NCBI GenBank assembly: GCA_000825765.1
Contig: CDGH01000070.1
Location: forward strand, 124,001 to 188,000
Direction: 5' to 3'
Length of the DNA: 64,000 nucleotides
Origin: Ehrlichia minasensis
GTDB taxonomy: Bacteria; Pseudomonadota; Alphaproteobacteria; Rickettsiales; Anaplasmataceae
Shown here: in pieces, positions 30,504 to 39,053 of the stretch
How the letters are laid out: each line of letters begins with the position of its first letter
Numbering within the stretch: the stretch's first letter is position 1
Position numbers and translations under genes: made by a program
Notes under the pieces: generated by a model
Database searches by the model: none
What the model was told of the DNA's origin: nothing
Seen by the model: only the letters and a program-made list of their open reading frames with translations

Positions 30504-31383
30504 TTAGTATGTTATTATCGATGATTCTTCTTGTATAGTATCTAAACTAGGTCTGACTAATAATAATCTTCCTACATGTCTTTTTCTTGATCTTCTTGAA
30601 GTTTTTAACTTACTTCTTTTTAAATTATCATCATGTTTGTATTCTTGATGTTTGTATTCTTGTTGTTCTTTAATTACACTTAGTGAAGTTTTTGTATTGA
30701 TTGTTGTTGAAACATTGTCAGATTTATATTCGTGTGGGTTTCTGATTATAGTGTTTGGATTTTTTGTACTAGCTATTGTTGAAATTTCGTCTGATATTAG
30801 ATTATTTTGTGAAGTACATTTCATATTATTTAGTAGCTTAGAAACAATGCTATGTTGTTTATGTATGATTCTGAATTCAGGATAATTTTCAGGTGCAGAA
30901 GCTATCCGTGAGAAATTGGTTAAAGCAATCTCTTCATTAAAATATTTTACAAAATTATCGATATATAACATTGTATATATAATACTACCATATTCAGATG
31001 GTACTATAACAGCACCAGGTTTATCATTATTTAATACATCTTCAACAAATTGCTCAAGCTTATTTTTTTTTACAAAAATATAAAGTTTCGCACTTATATT
31101 ACCTTTTTCTAACTCATTTTGTGAGAGTTTTATGAAATTAAGCTTTCTTAATTGCATTATTGTTGTTAAAGGGTAGCTTGCATTCAATGAAAACAGTGAA
31201 TTTCCATTTGGTATGATTTTTTTATTACTATATATAAGTTTTTAAAATGTGTATTTCTAATGTATTGCTGTTTTCTGGCGTATTACCTATACAATAACAT
31301 TCCCTATAAATAAAAGAAAAATTGTCTCCTTTTATACACAAGTGATCATTTACTACTTTTGGAATATTTACACTTTGCTGCAT
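30504..31383 (-). pseudogene. Family A gene A4, split by a frameshift
   Basis: The N-terminal part starts at ATG 31383 and reads M-Q-Q-S-V-N-I-P, then C-Y-C-I-G-N-T and T-L-E-I-H-I-L-K, ending at a stop at 31228. One frame over, the reading continues as K-K-I-I-P-N-G-N-S-L-F-S-L, then L-Y-I-F-V-K-K-N-K-L-E-Q-F and a basic C terminus, to the stop at 30504. The two parts join exactly where the family domain requires, at a short T4-A5 run. The downstream part alone has only a TTG at 31187. A single-base indel is the simplest explanation. It may be a recent pseudogene, a phase-variable gene or a sequencing error. A K-H-Q-E-Y-K-H type short repeat lies near the C terminus. Confidence 0.72.
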
Positions 31384-31536
31384 AATAAATGTTTAATAAT
31401 TAATTTATCTTAATTAAATAATAAATAAAAATTAATAATATTGCAATAAAAATTTTAATATTCTTGTATTTTAAATTAATAATAAAAAATAATTAACTAA
31501 TTTTAGTATTAGCATTAATAATAAAAAATATATACT

Positions 31537-32301
31537 TCATTTACTATTATATTGAAAACTATTAATACCTCCTATTGCTAGGTTTACAAGTGATAACAAT
31601 GATGAAATGCTACTATGTTCAGTTGACGAATCTGTTGATGAAGATGAATCCGTTGATGAAACTGGTGTATTAATAATATCATCTTCCGGCTTTGGTAATA
31701 TAGCTTGTTCTTCTTCTTGCAGTAAATTTGCTTGTGATTGTGCTCTGATAATGTTCTGTTTTGAACTAAAGGATGTACAGCAGGAACAACAAGAATTTTT
31801 TTCTTCTGTTTCATAGATAATAAACTCAGCATCTGGTAACATGCTGTGTAATATTTCATGTTCATTAAGCTTAAAATGTGAATCTATTTCTAATTGTGTA
31901 AATATAACTTCTGCATATTTAAAAATATTATCAACAAATTTTGGTACTTTTTTTTGTACAGGATCATATATTTCATTAGTAAAACTTTGCATATGTAAAG
32001 TATCTACTAAGCAATATACACTAGCATTTAGTGATTCTGGTAATGTTGTATAAATATTTCTTAAGTATGGATCACTTTTTACTATGCTAGGTGGTATTAT
32101 CACTTTCAATAAAAACAAAGACTTACCATGTGGTTGAACTATTGGTTGTAGGTTACTGTCTTTTGAAATATGTATTTTTAATTTATTGCTGGTGATGCAT
32201 GTATTACCTATACAAGTAGCACTTTTTACATTTATAGTGGTGTATTTCACATACTCACATAATAAGTTATTAGAAGCTATTACTTCTTGTGGTACAAGCA
32301 T
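31537..32301 (-). CDS. Family A protein A5, with a Cys cluster and Ser-rich tail
   Basis: Of unknown function, 254 residues. The family A core is clear: M-L-V-P start, L-L-C-E, A-T-C-I-G-N-T, K-L-K-I-H-I, V-Q-P-H-G-K-S-L-F-L-L-K, and V-Y-C-L-V-D-T near 96-102. After the core comes N-S-C-C-S-C-C-T-S near 170-178, four cysteines in five positions that could bind metal or be lipidated. An acidic and Ser/Thr-Asp-rich stretch follows, and the C-terminal 25 residues are mildly hydrophobic (S-L-L-S-L-V-N-L-A-I-G-G-I). It is most similar to A6. Confidence 0.78.
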   Translation of the reverse strand: MLVPQEVIASNNLLCEYVKYTTINVKSATCIGNTCITSNKLKIHISKDSNLQPIVQPHGKSLFLLKVIIPPSIVKSDPYLRNIYTTLPESLNASVYCLVDTLHMQSFTNEIYDPVQKKVPKFVDNIFKYAEVIFTQLEIDSHFKLNEHEILHSMLPDAEFIIYETEEKNSCCSCCTSFSSKQNIIRAQSQANLLQEEEQAILPKPEDDIINTPVSSTDSSSSTDSSTEHSSISSLLSLVNLAIGGINSFQYNSK

Positions 32302-32404
32302 ATATAATACAAAGTTGTTCTGGTGAATTCTTGTATATCAATTATTTGATAAAAAATAAAAATGTATCTCTGATTATTCAAATAAGTTATTTTTTATAGT
32401 CATA

Positions 32405-33022
32405 TTAAGTTAATAAATTACTATTTTCTTCTTCTATAGTATCTAATTTACCTATTCTCATTCTTGAATTAGGTATTGATAGTTTAGCTTTTGACTCTTG
32501 TTCTACAATAAAGTCTGCACTTAATTGTGCAATGTTTTGTAAAGCAAGATGTTCATTGTATTGACTTTGAGGATTGCTTTCTATAGTTAAATTGGCAAAT
32601 ACTACGTTGCCATATTTAATAAGATAGCTGATGTATTTTTGTTCTTGATTTTGTATCTTTTCTTTTAATGCACAAAATTCTTCAATGCGATTTTCTTTTA
32701 CTAGAAGGTATAAATAAGCAGGAATAGAACGCTCTGTTTGTTCCTTATTTGATAAGTTATAAATTGAGAGTAAATGACTATCATTTTTTACTAAGCCAGA
32801 TAGAAACCTGACTTTTAATAAGAATAGAGAATCACCTTTTGGTTGAATTTGTGTCTTATTACTCATTTTATTACCAACATGTACTTGTAATTTACCAGTA
32901 CTCTCTTTAGTGTTACCTATGCAACATAAGTTTTTATCAATTTTAATATTAGAGACAATATCTAGCTTCTTACATAATGTTTTATTAGCTAAAATTAATT
33001 CTCCTTGATGCAGGTTAAGCAT
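32405..33022 (-). CDS. Family A protein A6
   Basis: This 205-residue protein is close to the minimal form of the family. It has M-L-N-L, T-L-C-K-K, L-C-C-I-G-N-T-K-E-S-T-G-K-L, I-Q-P-K-G-D-S-L-F-L-L-K, Y-L-L-V-K-E-N-R-I-E-E-F, and a final A-L-Q-N-I-A-Q-L-S-A-D-F-I-V helix-strand. The tail is short and ends with R-I-G-K-L-D-T-I-E-E-E. A very similar D-T-I-Q-E-E-S tail ends A4. It shows no signal peptide or membrane segment. It lies about 100 bases upstream of A5 on the same strand. Confidence 0.78.
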   Translation of the reverse strand: MLNLHQGELILANKTLCKKLDIVSNIKIDKNLCCIGNTKESTGKLQVHVGNKMSNKTQIQPKGDSLFLLKVRFLSGLVKNDSHLLSIYNLSNKEQTERSIPAYLYLLVKENRIEEFCALKEKIQNQEQKYISYLIKYGNVVFANLTIESNPQSQYNEHLALQNIAQLSADFIVEQESKAKLSIPNSRMRIGKLDTIEEENSNLLT

Positions 33023-33248
33023 ATGCTTTTTGTTTTATATAAAAATACAATTCTTATCATATTATGATAAAACTATTATTTTATTAAACATTAGTTAGTA
33101 AGTTGCACAGATTTCTCTATATTACTTGTCAAACAGACTACATTAGTTGCTAAGGATTATAAACTTATGACGCGCGATGCTGCATTCAATAAATTTGCTT
33201 GCAAGTGAACTTTTAAAGTCTGAATATAATGATTCCTGAGCTGCTTGA

Positions 33249-34457
33249 TTAAGTAGGTGAAGACGAGTGAGAAGAAGAAGATCCGCTAATACTTGGTGAA
33301 GAAGATAAGCTTGAGCTTGGTGATGGTCTACTATCTATAAACTCTACATTTGTTAAACCTCCAAAATTTTCTAATACTTTTTTTTCATCTGATAAATCTA
33401 GATTCTTATTGTTTTGATGTTTTGTATAGAAATGTACATATTTGACCTTACAAAAATTAAAAGGACACTGTGTATGTGAAAAACGTGATGATAATAAAGT
33501 AGTAGAACAAGTTTCTAAGAACTTATCAGTATCATTACAAGCTACAAAACAGTAGACAATAGCTTTACGTTTTCTTTGTGTTGAATCTTTTGGTGGAAAA
33601 GCATCATTTACTCTTGTATTTGCTGATAAATATTTGTTTGATAATCTACAGTTTACTATAAATAACGAATTTCCTTTTACCTCTACTTTACACGATTTAC
33701 TTCTGTTACATGAAATATGCATTTTTCCACTTTCTTCATCAGTATTACCTATACATTTTGTACTTTTTACTGTAATATCATTAGGCTTTATTATTTGTAC
33801 CATGTTAGCTAATTCTTGATAATTTCTCCTTTCTTCTTCATCATAATGAGACAATATGCTTTCGACACATGAAAGAGGTCTACCTTTAAGTTTACTTAGT
33901 GCCTCTTTTAGTTTTTCCTCTTCTTGTTTTTCTTCTCTAATTTCTGCTTTTTTCTTTTCTTCTATTTCACATTTTGTTAGTTGCTTCTTACTTTTTTTTT
34001 CTATTTTTTTTCCTAGTACTCCTGACCTTGTCTTTGGTCGTGCTCCTGCTTTTTCGTAAAGTTCTGTTTGTTTTGCTTTAGGGGGAGATTGTATAGGTTG
34101 TTCTTTTTGTCCTTGAGAAATTTCTTCTGCACTGAGTTCTTGTATCTTTTGTGATTGTGTAGTTTCTGTATATTTTTCTTCTTTCTTTTCTAATAATTCT
34201 TTACTAGTTACCACTTTACTTGTTTCTTGATCTTCATCATGGTGTTCTATCTTCTCTTCTTCTTGTATTTGAGGAGTTTCTTGTGTACTGGATTCTTGTG
34301 ATTGTGCAGTTTCTGTTTCTGAATGTGCCTCTTCTTTTAACGGTATCTTTTTACTTTTCTCTAGTAATTCTTTATTAACTTCTTCTTTACGTTTTTCTTG
34401 ATTTTCATCAAAACCTTCACCAGATCCTAGAATTTTTTGTTTTAATACGGACCACAT
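33249..34457 (-). CDS. Family A protein A7, with a long charged N-terminal region
   Basis: This 402-residue protein adds about 210 residues rich in Glu, Lys and Gln, probably extended or coiled-coil, in front of a diverged family A domain. The charged part contains an imperfect repeat: K-E-L-L-E-K near 29-34 and again near 86-91, each followed by an E-T-x-Q-S-Q segment. The domain has T-K-C-I-G-N-T-D-E-E-S-G-K-M, then V-K-G-N-S-L-F-I-V, then V-Y-C-F-V-A-C-N-D-T-D-K-F. The last 30 residues are almost entirely Ser and Pro. It is the farthest upstream gene of the cluster. The function is unknown. Confidence 0.78.
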   Translation of the reverse strand: MWSVLKQKILGSGEGFDENQEKRKEEVNKELLEKSKKIPLKEEAHSETETAQSQESSTQETPQIQEEEKIEHHDEDQETSKVVTSKELLEKKEEKYTETTQSQKIQELSAEEISQGQKEQPIQSPPKAKQTELYEKAGARPKTRSGVLGKKIEKKSKKQLTKCEIEEKKKAEIREEKQEEEKLKEALSKLKGRPLSCVESILSHYDEEERRNYQELANMVQIIKPNDITVKSTKCIGNTDEESGKMHISCNRSKSCKVEVKGNSLFIVNCRLSNKYLSANTRVNDAFPPKDSTQRKRKAIVYCFVACNDTDKFLETCSTTLLSSRFSHTQCPFNFCKVKYVHFYTKHQNNKNLDLSDEKKVLENFGGLTNVEFIDSRPSPSSSLSSSPSISGSSSSHSSSPT

Positions 34458-34924
34458 TTTACATAACCATTAACAAAACCATAAAACATAAATATTATAT
34501 TAGTAATTATGATATTGTAAACTTAAACAAATATTTATCATAAAAATAATTCTATCAGTCCTAAAAGAATATTTTTAATTTAATAGAAATTATCAAATAC
34601 AATAATTAATATACTGAAATTTCAGTTACACATGACTTTAGTATTGTTATGTTACACAGTATATTCTTTAATATAGGCTTGTTAGTTGATTATGATTTAT
34701 TACTTAAATAAAGAAGCTTTTTTGGAATATACTACCTTATAAAAATTTCTCTTGAATTATAAAGTTCCAATAGTAACACAGATTTAATCAGTAAAAATCA
34801 ATAGATTTTTTTATAATTATTGAATAAAAATTTTCAAGATTATACTTATTTTATCATGATAAATTAAACTACTTTATTATATAATCCTAATAACTTACTA
34901 TTATTTTATTTTACAGTGAAAAAA
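34458..34924. other. Non-coding gap between A7 and gltX
   Basis: 467 bases, A+T-rich, both flanking genes on the minus strand. No relic or RNA gene was seen. Confidence 0.5.
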
Positions 34925-36334
34925 TTATATTACATCCAATGCATACTTGATACGTTGTAGACATTCTTTACGTTGAAGGTTAATCATGATTTCAATAATA
35001 CTAGGAGCATTCATTCTTCCTGTAATGGATGCACGTAAACAGTGATAAATAATGCTAATTTTTACTTCTAAATTATGTGATATATTTTTAATAATTGACG
35101 TTAATATATTGTGATTCCAGTCTTTTTCTGAAATTTTAGATAGGTTATCATGTAAAATAGAAAATATATGTTTATAATCTTTTATAATAGTAATTGATTC
35201 TTGATCAATTGAAATTGGAGTATCTTCAACATAAAATAAGGATTCTTTTGCTAAATTTACTAAGTTTTTTGTCCTTTTCTTTAGCTCATTTAATCCTTTT
35301 AATAAATTACCTTTTTTTAAATCAGTTATTATATATCCTGTTTTTTCCTCTATAATTGGAATTATTATATTTAGAATTGTTTCATCATCAGTGATATTAA
35401 TGTAATGATTGTTTAAGAATTCCAGTTTTTTGTTATCTAATCTTGATGGAGACTGTCCAATGTCTTGAATAGAAAACCATTTTATTGCCTGATCTATAGT
35501 AATAACTTCATCATTTCCATGACTCCATCCCATTCTGAGTAAATAATTGAATATAGCTTCTGGTAATATACCTGAATTTTTATATTCATGTATAGCAATT
35601 GCTTGATGCCTTTTAGATAATTTATTTCCATTTTCATCATGTATCAATGGAATGTGAGCAAATTTAGGTGGATCCCATTCTAATGCACTGTATATCAATA
35701 ATTGACGTGCTGTATTTGTTAAGTGATCTGTTCCTCTAATAATATGAGTAATGTTCATGTCATGATCATCAACAACTACTGATAAAAGATAAGTAGGAGT
35801 ATTATCTGAACGTAATAGAATCATGTCATCTAATTGTGAATTGTTAACTGTAATATTACCATATACTTCATCATCAAATGATGTTATACCATCTATAGGG
35901 CTCTTTAGTCTAATAACTCTAGTAGTGTTACTATTATGTGGACTTTTATTTTTCCATATGCAATTATGTTTATAATATAAACCTTTTTTGATATACTCTT
36001 CTTTTTCTTTATTTATTTCTTCTTCAGAGCAATAGCAATAATATGCTTTATTATTTAATATTAATTGATTTGCAATTTCAACGTGCCTAGATATGTTTTC
36101 AGATTGTAATACTACTTTTCCATCATAATGAATTTTCAACCAAGACATTGCTTCAATAATAGAATCTATAAGTTCTTTAGATGATCTTTTTTTGTCAGTA
36201 TCTTCAATGCGTAATAAAAATTTTCCATTATTATGCTTAGCGTATAACCAATTAAATAAAGCAGTTCTTGCTCCTCCTAAGTGTAAATGTCCGGTTGGGG
36301 AGGGGGCAAATCGAGTTATTACATTGTATGACAT
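34925..36334 (-). CDS. gltX: Glutamyl-tRNA synthetase
   Basis: GltX charges tRNA-Glu, and in bacteria without GlnRS also tRNA-Gln before amidation. The class I motifs are P-S-P-T-G-H-L-H-L-G-G at 11-21 and K-L-S-K-R near 240. The zinc-site region is replaced by C-Y-C-Y-C-S-E-E near 98-105. The 469-residue length is typical. Anaplasmataceae generally carry two GluRS genes; which copy this is cannot be told from this window. Confidence 0.94.
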   Translation of the reverse strand: MSYNVITRFAPSPTGHLHLGGARTALFNWLYAKHNNGKFLLRIEDTDKKRSSKELIDSIIEAMSWLKIHYDGKVVLQSENISRHVEIANQLILNNKAYYCYCSEEEINKEKEEYIKKGLYYKHNCIWKNKSPHNSNTTRVIRLKSPIDGITSFDDEVYGNITVNNSQLDDMILLRSDNTPTYLLSVVVDDHDMNITHIIRGTDHLTNTARQLLIYSALEWDPPKFAHIPLIHDENGNKLSKRHQAIAIHEYKNSGILPEAIFNYLLRMGWSHGNDEVITIDQAIKWFSIQDIGQSPSRLDNKKLEFLNNHYINITDDETILNIIIPIIEEKTGYIITDLKKGNLLKGLNELKKRTKNLVNLAKESLFYVEDTPISIDQESITIIKDYKHIFSILHDNLSKISEKDWNHNILTSIIKNISHNLEVKISIIYHCLRASITGRMNAPSIIEIMINLQRKECLQRIKYALDVI

Positions 36335-36670
36335 AAAAAATAGTAAAATATTGTAAAAATTAGAATTGTTTAATATTTCAGTTTTTTTGTAAAGTAATTA
36401 TACAAGGTATAGCATTACAGATAGTTAATACATACAACATATAATGTGTTAATGGTATACTTTTGAATATTTGGTATTTAACTTCTGTAATCTAACTAAA
36501 AAATGTCCGATTGTGTATTGCATTGCTAGTTTATAATATTATTGTATAATACAGAATTGTATTATGTTTTATTGTAGGTGAGTGTAATGTTACATACATA
36601 TGTAACGCCATTACATACGTTATTTTATATGTTTACAATTTCATGAAAAAATATATCCTTAAGATATATG
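36335..36670. other. Non-coding gap between gltX and tRNA-Thr
   Basis: 336 bases without a frame. It probably holds the gltX promoter on the minus strand; no single candidate stands out. Confidence 0.45.
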
Positions 36671-36741
36671 TGCCGTTACTAAGAATCGAACTTAGGTCGC
36701 ATCATTACCAATGATGTGCTTTTCCACTAAGCTATAACGGC
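36671..36741 (-). tRNA. tRNA-Thr (anticodon GGU)
   Basis: On the minus strand the sequence folds as a cloverleaf. The 7-bp acceptor stem pairs GCCGTTA with TAACGGC, with discriminator A. The D arm stem is GCTT/AAGC, the 5-bp anticodon stem is CATCA/TGATG with loop TTGGTAA, and the T stem is CTAAG/CTTAG with loop TTCGATT. The anticodon GGT (GGU) decodes ACC and ACU. The length is 71 bases without an encoded CCA. Confidence 0.95.
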
Positions 36742-36768
36742 TTGATTGTTTACATTTTATTTTTTATT

Positions 36769-36891
36769 ATGAATAAGTCAAAAAAAAATAAAGGCATAGT
36801 TAAAAAGAAAGCTTTAGCTAATGCATTAAAAGCTAATTTACTTCGTAGAAAGCATAAACAACGTCAAATTAGAGCTACTGAAACTAAATAG
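36769..36891 (+). CDS. 40-residue basic protein next to tRNA-Thr
   Basis: A short plus-strand gene encodes 40 residues that are very rich in Lys and Arg, with A-L-A-N-A-L-K-A-N-L-L-R-R-K-H-K-Q-R-Q at the centre. From memory this resembles a small conserved alphaproteobacterial protein with an A-L-R-A-N-L-x-R-R-K core, which is of unknown function. The frame is clean, and the composition would be unusual for random A+T-rich DNA. There is no strong ribosome-binding site. It starts 27 bases from the tRNA gene, which is on the other strand. Confidence 0.6.
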   Translation: MNKSKKNKGIVKKKALANALKANLLRRKHKQRQIRATETK

Positions 36892-37429
36892 CAACAATTT
36901 GTAATGTTAAAAGTATCATAAAATCATAAGAATCTATCTCTTAAAGCATCTAAACATTCAGCTAAATGTAATATTTGGTTTTTTATTAACAATACTTATG
37001 TATCTCATATCTTATAAACCATGTGATGGTATTAACTGTAAAACCTGAAAATAATTAGAAGGAGTAGTGATGTTTTTAATTATTAGTGTAGCATTATATC
37101 ATTAGGCATATATGAATTAAGTTGACAAAATACTTCTTTGTGCTTTTAGTCAATGAAAAATTGTTTTTTTGTTTGTTGTATGTAAATACTCGTAAATCTG
37201 TTTTTAAGTATTTTTAGATTTACAGGTAATGTCTTATATTATTTTTACTATTAATTTTTTATTAAAATTATTAGAAAATAGATTTGTTTATTAATTCTCT
37301 TAATATTTTAATTATTATGTCAATATATTATTACATAATGTTAACAAATATATAAACGTTTGCTTTGCAAATATTAGTAATATACTGAATATATTAGTCA
37401 ATAGTAAATTTAGTGATATTAGTGTCGTT
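36892..37429. other. Non-coding gap before the family B region
   Basis: About 0.54 kb of A+T-rich DNA with no frame of note. Confidence 0.45.
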
Positions 37430-38272
37430 TGAAACACATTAACGAGTTACGATGATGCAGTTGTGTATTCTCAAGATCATAGATTCTCTATAGCTATTCA
37501 AATTGGTGAAGATATGACTATGAATAATATGCTTAATGTTTTTAAATTCTTAGATAGGTGATAGTTTATACTTGCTATGCTACTTCTCATGATAGGAAGT
37601 TTGATACACAAATGAGAAGATACAAAATTCTTGATGACTCAGCTATTAAGTTGATGAAATGATTAATCTATTTCAATATTTGATTATTATATAAAGGGCA
37701 GAATGTTAAATCTTATGCGTAAAAGTGGTATTCATGGATCTTTTTTTTTTTATAAGTTCTTTGATAAAAAAAATTACATTATCAAGACCATAGGTTAGTA
37801 TAGCACGATAGTCAATTAACAAATGGTATTGAGGTATCGCACGTAGATTCTTTTTTAAAGGAAAGTACTCTTGTTAGTTACCGAAAAAAGTACATTATGT
37901 TAATGTTATGCCATAATGTAAAAGATAAGTTAAAGATGAGTAGAAATTATAAAAAATCTTATAGTAGTATACGAAAAAAGAGAGCGTTCTGTTAGAGCAA
38001 TAACGAATTATCTTTGTAACAGAAATACTGAAAGACAAATTGAAATTAGTACTACTGTTACCAAGATATCACCTGGTGCAAAATGACAGTGGTATTACAG
38101 CAATAAATAATTTTAGTATGTTAGAAAGCAGTATATTAACAAAAGATAATACTGTGCTATTGGTTTCAAATAGTGCTTACATTAAAATATGCATAATATT
38201 ATGTCACATCTTATTTTAGTTAATGCTAATTCTGAGTTATTAGGTGATCAGTCTTTCTCTATCAAAAAATAG
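37430..38272 (+). pseudogene. Heavily decayed coding block, probably family B-related
   Basis: Several plus-strand pieces remain open in changing frames: V-V-Y-S-Q-D-H-R-F-S-I-A near 37450; Y-A-T-S-H-D-R-K-F-D-T near 37575; a run of about 60 codons from near 37803 to 37995; V-R-A-I-T-N-Y-L-C-N near 37998; and a final M-S-H-L-I-L-V-N-A-N-S-E-L-L (38201-38272) that resembles the M-K-Q-L-L-L-L-M-N-K-N-G-R-L-F start of family B. Multiple stops and shifts mean no product. The relationship of the middle part is uncertain; more than one gene may be involved. Confidence 0.45.
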
Positions 38273-38378
38273 CTCGTAAATTATTATGATAATGTGTATT
38301 TTTTATTTATTAAAAAATAAATTTACTAATTAATTATTATTTATTATTATTGTTAATAAATATTAATAATAAAAAATT

Positions 38379-39053
38379 ATGAATTTAACATTATTAAAAT
38401 TAAAAACAGGGGAATACTGTATGGTGCCTACAGAGCACTGTGTATCTTATGAATCACTAAATGTGTATTATAAATGTGACAATAATTTTAATGGTAATTT
38501 AGATTATGATTTTACTAATAGCCAAATTGATTTCGATAAAATTATTGGTACTAGATTTGATGATTTTCATATTGTTGAAAGTGTATTCTCAAATCATAAT
38601 TATTTATTTTTATATGGTATGCATAGAAATTGCCATGTAGTTTTAGTTACTTCGTTTAGTAAGATGGTAACTATGAGTGATATATTTGAAGGCTGCAAAT
38701 TTTCAATTGATTCAGTAATACATTCTAGTAGTTATCATGATACTAGAAATATTGTAAGTACAATGCACTGTGAAAGTTTCGATCACCCAAATCCTGTTAT
38801 AAAGTTTAAAATGTCAAATACTGTGGAAGTATTTTATAAATATATAAAAGGTACTATACCCACTAATCCTCACGAAAAATTCATTGGTAACATTAATTTT
38901 TATAATTTTCTTGATAATCATGGTAATGTGTATTATCGTACTGCAATTTCAATTAATGAATATGATTTACAACAGCGAGGTTTTCCTTCAAGTTTTATGG
39001 AATCTAACGAGTTAGCAATATTAGAAAGGGATGCTGAAAACTTAAGAATGTAA
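38379..39053 (+). CDS. Divergent family B-like protein
   Basis: This 224-residue protein of unknown function begins M-N-L-T-L-L-K-L-K-T-G. It has I-I-G-T-R-F-D-D-F-H-I-V-E-S-V-F near residues 55-70, which aligns with the I-V-G-A-T-F...F-V-K-S-T-K-F segment of family B. It lacks the R-S-x-K-Q-L-F and V-T-L-K motifs and is longer at the C-terminal end. No signal peptide or membrane helix is seen. It sits directly after the decayed block and before a long gap. Membership of family B is an inference from one segment. Confidence 0.65.
   Translation: MNLTLLKLKTGEYCMVPTEHCVSYESLNVYYKCDNNFNGNLDYDFTNSQIDFDKIIGTRFDDFHIVESVFSNHNYLFLYGMHRNCHVVLVTSFSKMVTMSDIFEGCKFSIDSVIHSSSYHDTRNIVSTMHCESFDHPNPVIKFKMSNTVEVFYKYIKGTIPTNPHEKFIGNINFYNFLDNHGNVYYRTAISINEYDLQQRGFPSSFMESNELAILERDAENLRM

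Noticed and set aside
31228-31260. Programmed frameshifting in A4
   Set aside because: The required shift is +1 at a short T4-A5 run without a recognised slippery site or stimulator; a simple indel explains it better.
31475-31530. A 17-base A+T repeat occurring twice (31475-31491 and 31514-31530), with a similar string near 38360
   Set aside because: The unit contains only A and T, and such matches are expected in this background; no sign of a mobile element.
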